Assembly (NCBI GenBank): GCA_027450165.1
Contig: DAIDKE010000003.1
Span: forward strand, 1 to 64,000
Direction of reading: 5' to 3'
DNA length: 64,000 bases
Source of the DNA: Candidatus Saccharimonadota bacterium
GTDB taxonomy: Bacteria; Patescibacteriota; Saccharimonadia; Saccharimonadales; Saccharimonadaceae
In this document: piece by piece, positions 24,991 through 32,166 of the stretch
Position numbering within the stretch: the first letter of the stretch is position 1
How the letters are laid out: each line of letters opens with the position of its first letter
Notes under the pieces: generated by a model
Seen by the model: the letters and a program-made list of their open reading frames with translations, nothing else
Database searches by the model: none
Told to the model about the DNA's origin: nothing
Program-made: the position numbers and the translations under genes

Positions 24991-25989
24991 TTAAACCGAC
25001 GGTGTTGGCGCAAGTGTACTGTCAATGCTCTTATATAGCTCATTGCTCGCCAGCGCGCTGGCCTCGTATAGTTTGACGATATTGTTATAGTTTGTAATCT
25101 GGTCGTTAATGGTGCTGCGCTCGGACTCTAGCGCGCTAACGCGGGCATTCAAGGCGCTGCGTTCGCTGTAAAACTGGCTCATTGAACTAAATTGGTTAGA
25201 ATTTGCACGGGCGTTAAAGCCGGCAATGTCGGCATTCAGCTGGTTAACATCTTGAGTGTATTGGGCCGTTTCTTGATTAATCTGCGCCGAGAGGTCACTT
25301 AGCTGCTGAGCGTAAGCCTTTGTCTGGTTCTCTTGCGCCGTAAAAACACTCGAATATTTGTTATAGAGATCAACTAGCGTCTGGCGGTTGGTGAAGTAGC
25401 GATTGTAATAGGCTTCCAGTTGCGGATCAACCGTCCGAACCTGGGTTGCGATCAACGAAAATAGCTCATTATCACGTTCGCCCGGTTCGGTAGTAGCAAA
25501 GTAATCAACCGTTGGTTTGAAAATAGCTTCGTTGGCCGGCTGAGCATAGGTTGACTCAATCAATTGATTTAGCTTGGTCAGGTCGCTACCGTGAGTCCTT
25601 TTGTAGGCAGCGTGGAGCATCTCATAGGCCGCCGTAACCTCACGAATACCATCAAGTTTCGGGTTGGTAACGTCGTAAATATAAATGTACTGATTATCAT
25701 AACAACCCAGCACCGCTACGCCACCACCCTGATTTGGACAAGACTTGTTGAACGAAGCAGCATCTTGCAGTTTTGGCTGCGAGGCATAGAATAAAAATTT
25801 ACCCTCGCTACTCATGGCCGAACGCTGGGCAAACGATTGCATGGTGCTACTTGGATGATACGTCCAGTAATTATACTGATCGATAATCCACTGGCGATTG
25901 CTCATGGCGGCAAAACCCAAACCAAGCAGCAATACAATCGTTATAAGTGTTGCTAATAAACCGGAAGCCTTAGACTTCTTGAGATACAT
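24991..25989 (-). CDS. Membrane-anchored extracellular protein, degenerate zincin-like with coiled coil
   Basis: 332-aa protein with an N-terminal signal anchor (about 9-28), an extracellular domain and a long C-terminal coiled coil (about 210-315). The segment VTAAYEMLHAAYKR (about 120-133) looks like a zincin helix HExxH in which the first His is Tyr; the downstream ELFSLIATQV lacks a clear third ligand. I recall related patescibacterial proteins with intact AHEMLHA, so this may be a non-catalytic relative; that comparison is from memory. Its start lies 20 bp inside the clpC end, so it is coupled to clpC and may be a quality-control or surface partner. Confidence 0.65.
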   Translation of the reverse strand: MYLKKSKASGLLATLITIVLLLGLGFAAMSNRQWIIDQYNYWTYHPSSTMQSFAQRSAMSSEGKFLFYASQPKLQDAASFNKSCPNQGGGVAVLGCYDNQYIYIYDVTNPKLDGIREVTAAYEMLHAAYKRTHGSDLTKLNQLIESTYAQPANEAIFKPTVDYFATTEPGERDNELFSLIATQVRTVDPQLEAYYNRYFTNRQTLVDLYNKYSSVFTAQENQTKAYAQQLSDLSAQINQETAQYTQDVNQLNADIAGFNARANSNQFSSMSQFYSERSALNARVSALESERSTINDQITNYNNIVKLYEASALASNELYKSIDSTLAPTPSV

Positions 25990-28447
25990 TTAGTTTTATT
26001 TCACCCTTATCTGCCCCTACGGCTAACACGCTGCCTTTCTCGTATTCGCCCGACAGAATTCCGTCGGCAATTTTGTGCTCTAACATATCTTGGATGGCCC
26101 GCCGCAGCGGTCGAGCGCCAAACTTCTCGTCGTAACCCTTAGCAATAATCAGTCGTTTGGCGGCTGGCGAAATTACCAGGTGAATACCCTTGTGAATCAA
26201 GCGATCCTGCAGCTCATTGACTAGATTGTCAAAAATCTTCGACACTTCGGCACGCGTCAAGGCGTTAAAGGTGACGATGGCATCAAAGCGGTTAATGAGC
26301 TCTGGTCGCATAATTCGGCGCAGCGCTTCTTCGGCCGCGGCGGCGTTTTCTCGGTGCGCCTCTTCTAGCTGCTTCTTGTCGCTCTTGGTCTCGGCGTGAA
26401 AGCCCAGGCTTGATTCTTTCATCATCCGGTCGGCACCCAGGTTGCTAGTAAGGATGATGATCGTGTTAGTAAAGTCAACCTTGTGACCCTTGGCGTCGGT
26501 TAAGCTACCGTCTTCAAGCAGCTGCAACAGCAAGTGGAACACTTCAGGGTGGGCTTTTTCTATCTCGTCAAACAGCACGACACTATATGGCTGACGACGA
26601 ATCTTATCGGTTAGCTGGCCGCCATCTTCGTAACCAACGTAACCAGCTGGCGCACCGAGTAAGCGTGAAGTATTATGGCGCTCGCCAAATTCACTCATGT
26701 CAATCTTCACTAAAGCGTCTTCGTTGCCGAAAACTTCACGTGCCAAAACCTTGGCTAGCTCAGTTTTACCAACACCAGTTGGACCCATAAAAACAAACGA
26801 ACCAATTGGACGCTTGCTACTCGCTACGCCACTGCGGCTGCGACGAATCGCTCGCGAAACTTTCTCGACGGCTTCATTCTGGCCAATAATGTACTTGCCA
26901 AGATGCTTCTCAAGGTGCGTGAGCAGTTTTGCTTCTGACTTCTGAACCCGGCGAACCGGAATGCCGGTCATCATCGCAATAGCATTCGCAATATCATCAT
27001 CGGTTAAATTGATCGGTTTTTTGTTGCCGTCGGCTTCGCGAATCTCGTCGATCTTCATATTCAGCTGGCTAATGCGCGTCTTATAAAGCGCCGCCCGCTC
27101 ATAATCTTCGGCCAGCACCGCCTCTTCCATCTTGTCGTTCAGACCTTTGAGTTGGCGCATATAATCGCGCAGCTTGCTTGGCTTGTGGCCAGTTTTAACG
27201 CGCACTCTAGCCGATGCTTCATCGATGACGTCAATCGCCTTGTCGGGCATAAAACGCTCGCTTAGGTAGCGATCGGCCATATAAACCGCATCTTCAATCA
27301 GCTCGTCACTAATCGAAACGCCATGGTGCTTTTCGTAATAAGGCTTCAAACCCTTTAGGATGGCCACTGTGTCTTTCAGACTTGGTTCTGGCACCATAAT
27401 CGTCTGCAAACGGCGTTCCAGAGCGGTATCTTTCTCGATGTGTTTGCGGTATTCGTCAAGCGTCGTTGCACCAATCAAACGGAACTCGCCGCGCGCTAAA
27501 GCCGGCTTCAACATATTAGCCGCATCGAGCGCACCTTCGGCAGCACCAGCGCCAACCAACAGATGCAGTTCATCAATAAAGACAATGACATTCTTTTGCT
27601 GCTGCAACTCGGTCATGACCTTTTTGAGCCGCTCTTCAAATTCGCCGCGGTATTTAGTACCAGCAATCATACCAGCTAAATCAAGCTGTATAACTCGGCG
27701 GTCCAGTAGGTGCTCTGGCACGTCCTCGGCCGCAATTCGCTGGGCCAGGCCCTCAACGATGGCCGTCTTACCCACACCCGGCTCACCAATCAAGACCGGG
27801 TTGTTTTTAGTACGGCGACTCAAAATCGTAATAATCCGCTCTTCTTGCTCGCCGCGGCCAATGACTGGATCAAGCTGACCAGCTCGCGCCTTGGCTGTTA
27901 AATCGGTGCCATAAACCTCGAGCGCGCCCTTGCGGCGCGGCATTTGCTTGGTATCAATCGTTGCGTCGTCAAGATCACGATAAGCGTCGTTTTGGCGGTC
28001 AAAATATTCTTCAAGTTCACTCGTTAAGCCCTGAATATCAACGTTCATATCACGCAGCAGCACGGTCGCCCGAGCATTTTTTTGACTCAAAATACTATAA
28101 AGAATGTGCTCGGTACCCAAGAAATCTTGATGAAACTCCTGTGCAACATCCCAGCTCATCTTGAGAGCCAATTTCGCGGTCTCGCTCAGGCTTTTGGTAT
28201 TAATTGGTCCAACAAACGTCGTCATTGGCTCCAGATTCAAAGCGCCCTGGGCCCGATCAAGCGTCACGCCGGCATCAGCCAAAAGTTTAGCCCCCACCGA
28301 GGCACCCTGAGCCATCACGCCGAGTAGTAGGTGTTCGGTGCCAATATACGGGCTGCCGTAACCCTGAGCGATAACCGTTGCGTGATGCAAACTGGTCCGC
28401 GCGTTGTCGGTTAAGTGTGAAATAAATTCTGCAAAATCATCCGCCAT
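25970..28447 (-). CDS. clpC: ATP-dependent Clp protease ATPase subunit ClpC
   Basis: AAA+ unfoldase that feeds ClpP. From the ATG at 28447 it is 825 aa. Two Clp_N repeats ([26 protein letters not shown]) are followed by AAA-1 with [15 protein letters not shown], a UVR/coiled-coil M domain (about 415-450) and AAA-2 with [15 protein letters not shown] moved the start from an upstream in-frame ATG at 28483, because MADDFAEF matches family N-termini and an AGGAGG lies 15 nt before it. A CIRCE operator covers the promoter. The next gene overlaps its end by 20 bp. Confidence 0.96.
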   Translation of the reverse strand: MADDFAEFISHLTDNARTSLHHATVIAQGYGSPYIGTEHLLLGVMAQGASVGAKLLADAGVTLDRAQGALNLEPMTTFVGPINTKSLSETAKLALKMSWDVAQEFHQDFLGTEHILYSILSQKNARATVLLRDMNVDIQGLTSELEEYFDRQNDAYRDLDDATIDTKQMPRRKGALEVYGTDLTAKARAGQLDPVIGRGEQEERIITILSRRTKNNPVLIGEPGVGKTAIVEGLAQRIAAEDVPEHLLDRRVIQLDLAGMIAGTKYRGEFEERLKKVMTELQQQKNVIVFIDELHLLVGAGAAEGALDAANMLKPALARGEFRLIGATTLDEYRKHIEKDTALERRLQTIMVPEPSLKDTVAILKGLKPYYEKHHGVSISDELIEDAVYMADRYLSERFMPDKAIDVIDEASARVRVKTGHKPSKLRDYMRQLKGLNDKMEEAVLAEDYERAALYKTRISQLNMKIDEIREADGNKKPINLTDDDIANAIAMMTGIPVRRVQKSEAKLLTHLEKHLGKYIIGQNEAVEKVSRAIRRSRSGVASSKRPIGSFVFMGPTGVGKTELAKVLAREVFGNEDALVKIDMSEFGERHNTSRLLGAPAGYVGYEDGGQLTDKIRRQPYSVVLFDEIEKAHPEVFHLLLQLLEDGSLTDAKGHKVDFTNTIIILTSNLGADRMMKESSLGFHAETKSDKKQLEEAHRENAAAAEEALRRIMRPELINRFDAIVTFNALTRAEVSKIFDNLVNELQDRLIHKGIHLVISPAAKRLIIAKGYDEKFGARPLRRAIQDMLEHKIADGILSGEYEKGSVLAVGADKGEIKLNVSQEV

Positions 28448-28517
28448 ATTTATATTATCTATCCTCCTACAGTGAAAGCGCAAGCGAATTTAATGCTTTT
28501 ACTAGCTTCCTGTAGTT

Positions 28518-28547
28518 AGTATAGCAAAAAATTAGCACTCAAATCAA
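28518..28547 (-). promoter_or_regulatory. clpC promoter
   Basis: On the minus strand TTGATT, 18 nt, TATACT. The -35 falls inside the CIRCE spacer, the same architecture as clpP. Confidence 0.75.
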
Positions 28548-28558
28548 GCGAGTGCTAA
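28532..28558. promoter_or_regulatory. CIRCE operator (HrcA site) of clpC
   Basis: Perfect TTAGCACTC, 9 nt, GAGTGCTAA. It lies between clpC and the divergent pilin gene, so it could also affect the pilin promoter, whose -35 is 20 bp away. Confidence 0.95.
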
Positions 28559-28577
28559 TTTTGATTTGATAACCTTG

Positions 28578-28606
28578 TTGCTGATAATATGCTAATGCTT
28601 TAATAT
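28578..28606 (+). promoter_or_regulatory. Possible pilin gene promoter, near-leaderless
   Basis: TTGCTG, 17 nt, TAATAT, ending 9 nt before the ATG. There is no Shine-Dalgarno site in the gap. Confidence 0.5.
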
Positions 28607-28615
28607 ATAAACAAT

Positions 28616-29548
28616 ATGCACCCTCGTAGAGCAGCATCCCAGGGTTTCACGCTTGTCGAATTGTTAATTGTGATTGTTGTAATTGCTATAATCGCGGTCA
28701 TTACTATTGTGTCTTATAACGGTGTCCAGGACCGGGCACGAGTGGCATCCGCTCAAGCGGCCGTTCGACAAGCCGCAACCAAAATACAAACATATGCGGT
28801 TGATAACGACGGTAATTACCCCACGAATCTAGCCGCAATCGGCTTGGGCGACACCAGCACTACCTCTTATCAATATAGCGTCAACAACTCGGCTTCGCCG
28901 CAAACATTTTGCATTGCGGCCGTAGTTTCAAATTCGACCTATTATATTTCACAATCCGTCACTAACCCAACCGCTGGCGTATGTAGTTCGTCTATTTTTG
29001 GGCCAACCTATCCTTACACGGCAACCTATTATAGTGACGGCGGCGGAAGCCTTAAGGTCGCCACTGCCTTTTATTCCTATAACAATTCATTTTCGCTAAA
29101 AGGTGCACGCGTATATTTGCCATCAGTACCATCCGGGGTGTCGCTGACTATTTTCTACGTTCCCGATTGGTACGGAAGTGGCGTCTTACAACAACCAACT
29201 TGGTCTTTAGTGCCTTCGGGTATAGCAGGTCAGTACGCAACTATACCTAGCGGTTCGCTGGTTACTGGTTGGAACTCGGTCACATTCCCTACACCGGTAA
29301 CTATTAATAAATATAGCGCTGGTGTAGATGGAACGGCCGTTTGGGTTGGGTATTACTTCTCAGATGGTAATAGTTACATATACACCACCAGCCCAGGTAA
29401 TGCCGCCATTCCGAGCAATAATAATCCGAACCTCTTTATGGCCGAAAGCGGCTTCGAAGGTAAAGATCGTTCAACTAATAATCTTGCTTACAACGGCGGC
29501 TGGACGCCAGCCCTCTACGGCATCGACATTACAACAGTTGGTCCGTAA
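28616..29548 (+). CDS. Type IV pilin-like protein with large C-terminal beta domain
   Basis: 310-aa prepilin. The N-terminus ASQGFTLVELLIVIVVIAII (about 7-26) has the prepilin-peptidase site Gly-Phe with Glu5 and the hydrophobic assembly helix. A pilin head with DNDGNYPTNL and two later cysteines follows (to about 125). An extra ~180-residue Ser/Gly/Tyr/Trp-rich beta region with a lectin or carbohydrate-binding look (PDWYGSG, VWVGYYFSDG) ends the protein. It stands alone, abutting nusA tail to tail with no gap. A role as tip adhesin or minor pilin is inferred. Confidence 0.85.
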   Translation: MHPRRAASQGFTLVELLIVIVVIAIIAVITIVSYNGVQDRARVASAQAAVRQAATKIQTYAVDNDGNYPTNLAAIGLGDTSTTSYQYSVNNSASPQTFCIAAVVSNSTYYISQSVTNPTAGVCSSSIFGPTYPYTATYYSDGGGSLKVATAFYSYNNSFSLKGARVYLPSVPSGVSLTIFYVPDWYGSGVLQQPTWSLVPSGIAGQYATIPSGSLVTGWNSVTFPTPVTINKYSAGVDGTAVWVGYYFSDGNSYIYTTSPGNAAIPSNNNPNLFMAESGFEGKDRSTNNLAYNGGWTPALYGIDITTVGP

Positions 29549-30682
29549 TTATTCGGCGTCTTCGGTGGCTTCTTCGACGGCGCTTAGTAGGCTGTCTTCG
29601 ATATTCTTGCGCGGAGCTTTTTCGGCAACCGGCTTAGCGGCAGCTTGCTGCTCAATATCAAGTTCGTAGCCAGTCAAACGACTTGCTAGACGAACATTTT
29701 GCCCACCGCGACCGATCGCAATCGACTGCTGGTCTTCAGTCACAAAAACCTTGGCGCGTTTTTCGGCTTGGTCGATTTCAACTTTTGAAACCTCGGCTGG
29801 GCTGAGGGCGTTTTTGATGAATTGCTCAACGTTTTCGTTGTAGGTTACGATGTCGATCTTCTCTTGGTCGCCAATCTCGTTCATCACGGCTTGCACGCGC
29901 GTACCGTGACCACCAACAAACGTACCAACTGGGTCAACGCCAGGCACGGTGCTAGCAACGGCCAGCTTAGTGCGGCGACCGGCCTCACGGGCAATAGCTT
30001 TAATCTCTACAGCACCAGTCTCAAGCTCAGGCACTTCTTGGCGGAACAGGTATTCAATGAAAGCCTCGTTGCCACGGCTCAAAATCAGCTGTGGACCGCG
30101 GTTGTCGCGCTCGATGTCCTTCAGATAAACCTTTAGTCGGCTACCGACACTGTAGTATTCACCCTGAATCTGCTCGCTCTGCGGAATAATACCGTTAGCT
30201 TTGCCGATTTCAACCCGTACCACGCGCGGCTCAACCCGCTGCACCGTACCGGTTAAAACGGTGCCGATTTTGTCTTCGTATTCGGCCAGAACGACTTCAC
30301 GCTCGGCTTCACGCAAGCGCTGTAGCACAACCTGCTTAGCGGTCTGAGCAGCCACACGGCCAAAACTGGTCACTTCGTGAACATCTTCTAAAACGTCGCC
30401 TATTTCGGCGTCAGCTTTAATTTTGCGCGCATCTTCCAGGCTAACCTCGTGCGCCGGGCTGCCAACTTCTTCAACAACTTCACGAGCCACATAGACTTTA
30501 GCCGTACCACTGTTGACGTTAAGCTCGGCACGTACTTCTTGATCTCGCTCACCGTTGTCACGGCGCCAAGCGGCCGCAATCGCCTGTTCAATAACCGACA
30601 TAACGGTTTCTTCGGGCAAATTCTTTTCCTCGGCAATGGTGCGGACAGCCATAGTCAGTTGCTTGAGGTTTAAATCTTCCAT
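29549..30682 (-). CDS. nusA: Transcription termination/antitermination factor NusA
   Basis: 377-aa RNA polymerase-binding factor controlling pausing and termination. The N-terminal domain (1-125) is followed by S1 (GTVLTGTVQRVEPRVVRVEI), KH1 and KH2 domains (AIGRGGQNVRLASRLTGYEL). The C-terminal acidic repeats of longer NusA proteins are absent; the tail is short and charged. AAAAAGGAG precedes the ATG. Its stop directly abuts the pilin stop. Confidence 0.96.
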   Translation of the reverse strand: MEDLNLKQLTMAVRTIAEEKNLPEETVMSVIEQAIAAAWRRDNGERDQEVRAELNVNSGTAKVYVAREVVEEVGSPAHEVSLEDARKIKADAEIGDVLEDVHEVTSFGRVAAQTAKQVVLQRLREAEREVVLAEYEDKIGTVLTGTVQRVEPRVVRVEIGKANGIIPQSEQIQGEYYSVGSRLKVYLKDIERDNRGPQLILSRGNEAFIEYLFRQEVPELETGAVEIKAIAREAGRRTKLAVASTVPGVDPVGTFVGGHGTRVQAVMNEIGDQEKIDIVTYNENVEQFIKNALSPAEVSKVEIDQAEKRAKVFVTEDQQSIAIGRGGQNVRLASRLTGYELDIEQQAAAKPVAEKAPRKNIEDSLLSAVEEATEDAE

Positions 30683-30739
30683 CTATTTTCTCCTTTTTTA
30701 CTAAAAAATCCGACCTGCCGGCCGGAATGTACTGAAGCT

Positions 30740-30767
30740 ATTATACTAAATTCGTCGTAGTTTGCAA
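30740..30767 (-). promoter_or_regulatory. nusA promoter
   Basis: On the minus strand TTGCAA, 16 nt, TATAAT, about 57 nt before the ATG. The leader includes CCGGCCGGCAGG, which can fold locally. Confidence 0.75.
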
Positions 30768-30817
30768 ATTAATTATTTATCGCTGCGGTTAAATATATAC
30801 CAAGATGGAATTTATTC

Positions 30818-30846
30818 TTGCAAAAAACTTAAATTTAACCTAAAAT
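30818..30846 (+). promoter_or_regulatory. Promoter for the tRNA-Ser-like half and tRNA-Met
   Basis: TTGCAA, 17 nt, TAAAAT. The start site would fall near 30853, just before the tRNA-Ser-like segment, so that segment would be part of the tRNA-Met precursor. Confidence 0.72.
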
Positions 30847-30858
30847 TAAATTAGCTTT

Positions 30859-30890
30859 GCTAGGTTGGCCGAGAGTGGTCGCTGACGCTC
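30859..30890 (+). pseudogene. 5' half of a tRNA-Ser-like gene
   Basis: GCTAGGT followed by TGGCCGAGAGTGGTC and GACGCTCG matches the acceptor 5' strand and D arm of a class II tRNA (Ser type). The matching anticodon arm, variable arm and 3' half are missing; a complete tRNA-Met starts at the next base. GCTAGG here could also pair with CCTAGC at 30953-30958 in the tRNA-Met. Confidence 0.5.
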
Positions 30891-30965
30891 GGGGCTATGG
30901 TGTAGCGGTTACCACGCGTACTTCATACCTACGAGAGGGGAGTTCAACTCTCCCTAGCTCCACCA
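30891..30965 (+). tRNA. tRNA-Met (anticodon CAT)
   Basis: 75 nt including encoded CCA. Acceptor GGGGCTA/TAGCTCC (one G-U pair) with discriminator A, T arm GGGAG-TTCAACT-CTCCC and anticodon loop TTCATAC. The top pair of the anticodon stem (31-39) is C-C, which is unusual. It lacks the initiator-type GGG/CCC anticodon stem, so it is an elongator Met or a lysidine-modified Ile(CAU) tRNA. Confidence 0.85.
30916..30931 (+). repeat. 16-bp direct repeat, copy in the tRNA-Met anticodon arm
   Basis: GCGTACTTCATACCTA covers most of the anticodon arm; an identical copy lies at 31008-31023. Confidence 0.85.
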
Positions 30966-30981
30966 AACAAACAGAGCTAAC

Positions 30982-31007
30982 AAAAACCGCCTCTTGGGGC
31001 GGTTTTT
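30982..31007 (+). terminator. Terminator after tRNA-Met
   Basis: AAAAACCGCC/GGCGGTTTTT with a short loop. Confidence 0.9.
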
Positions 31008-31023
31008 GCGTACTTCATACCTA
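31008..31023 (+). repeat. 16-bp direct repeat, copy after the tRNA terminator
   Basis: Exact copy of the tRNA-Met anticodon-arm sequence, directly after the T tract of the terminator. It resembles the duplicated tRNA core left by an integrated element, or a recombination scar. Confidence 0.85.
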
Positions 31024-31116
31024 AGCTAATTCTAGCACAAGCCTCGATATTTACAAACACAAGCAATATATAGGTGCTAAAATATGACTATTGAGAGTTA
31101 ATCATAAGGAGGTTAT

Positions 31117-31398
31117 ATGAGATTTAAGCAACGAGCTGCCGAGAGGGGCATATATAAGGCACTTGGTGCTATTGGCGGTTTCTTGAAAGGAATTAGTGTA
31201 TTTACTTTAATAGTGTCCGTCATCACCTTGTTGTCAGGCTTCGCTATAGCTTCAAGCGGTAGTAACGGTACCGTTCCTATTGTAGAAGGGCTGGTGTATA
31301 TTACTTTGGCAATATTAGTGTCAAACCTAGCTGGAAAAATTATTGAGGCACAACAGTCCATGGTGGAGCCTGTATCCAATAACGACGACATAATATAA
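31117..31398 (+). CDS. Small two-helix membrane protein, unknown
   Basis: 93-aa protein with a basic amphipathic N-terminus and two membrane segments (about 26-48 and 58-78). AAGGAGG lies 4 nt before the ATG, and an extended -10 (TGCTAAAAT, 31075-31083) lies upstream. It is AT-richer than the neighbouring genes. It lies just after a tRNA with a duplicated tail and 1 bp from the converging nuclease gene. Function unknown. Confidence 0.7.
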   Translation: MRFKQRAAERGIYKALGAIGGFLKGISVFTLIVSVITLLSGFAIASSGSNGTVPIVEGLVYITLAILVSNLAGKIIEAQQSMVEPVSNNDDII

Positions 31399-31399
31399 G

Positions 31400-32107
31400 T
31401 TAGTGCCCAGACGCTAACGGAAGGGTCTGAAACTGGCAACTACTTAGAACGTGCGCCATGGCGTCTTTCTCGGCTGATGTCACCCATAATTTATACTTTT
31501 GCTTGACGGCAATTTGGCGGGCAATGTATTCGCAGCGGAATGATTTATTGGGTGGTAGCCAGGTCGCCGCATCGCCGTCACCCTTGTTGTCGTTGGCCGG
31601 TCCATCGACCGCCAAAAGTTCTAGCGGGTCGTTGGCCAATTTAACACGCTGGCTAGAGATTAATTGTTGGGCACCGGTCTGCCAAGCGTCCGACAGCGCC
31701 ACTACGTGATCTATCTGAACAGCACCGCTCGTACCGGAACCTCTCTTAAAATCAATCGTCTTGCCGGTATAAGGATCGTGTAAAACGCCGCTTTCAACCT
31801 GACATTTATCATTTAGTGAAACATCCACAAGATCGCGATTCAAAATCACCTCGCGTGTGCCGCAGCCATTAATCTCACCCCAACCATTGCCAAATTGGTC
31901 GCGCGAATAACCGGTCTTCGGAGCCCGGCCCTTGACGGCTAACTGGCCAAGCGCAATCATGGCCGGCGACCCAGTTGCATTAGCCGACGTTTTAGCTGGC
32001 GGTGCAAAATTCAAATCAATGTTCTTAAGCGTTGGGAAAATTGATAGCGCAAAAATAGCTAAAGTGACTATCAAGCCAACAACTCGCCTAACTCGTCGTG
32101 CATTCAT
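31400..32107 (-). CDS. Secreted HNH-type nuclease (GmrSD C-terminal/DUF1524-like)
   Basis: 235-aa protein with an N-terminal membrane anchor or signal (about 8-26) and a C-terminal HNH/His-Me fold: VQIDHVVALSDAWQTGA (about 130-146), ANDPLELLAVDGPANDNKGD (about 157-176) and the Trp/Lys-rich WLPPNKSFRCEY. This pattern is common in exported actinobacterial nucleases. An extracellular nuclease fits a cell that scavenges nucleotides. TATAAT ends 6 nt before the ATG with no Shine-Dalgarno, so the mRNA is predicted leaderless. Confidence 0.85.
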   Translation of the reverse strand: MNARRVRRVVGLIVTLAIFALSIFPTLKNIDLNFAPPAKTSANATGSPAMIALGQLAVKGRAPKTGYSRDQFGNGWGEINGCGTREVILNRDLVDVSLNDKCQVESGVLHDPYTGKTIDFKRGSGTSGAVQIDHVVALSDAWQTGAQQLISSQRVKLANDPLELLAVDGPANDNKGDGDAATWLPPNKSFRCEYIARQIAVKQKYKLWVTSAEKDAMAHVLSSCQFQTLPLASGH

Positions 32108-32166
32108 AAATTAATTATACTGCTTAAGCTTATTTTAAGTAACTATATATCTGATATAATTGATCT

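Noticed and set aside
31117-31398. Immunity protein for the adjacent nuclease
   Set aside because: It is on the opposite strand with its own promoter and has no immunity-like feature; kept only as an unknown membrane protein.
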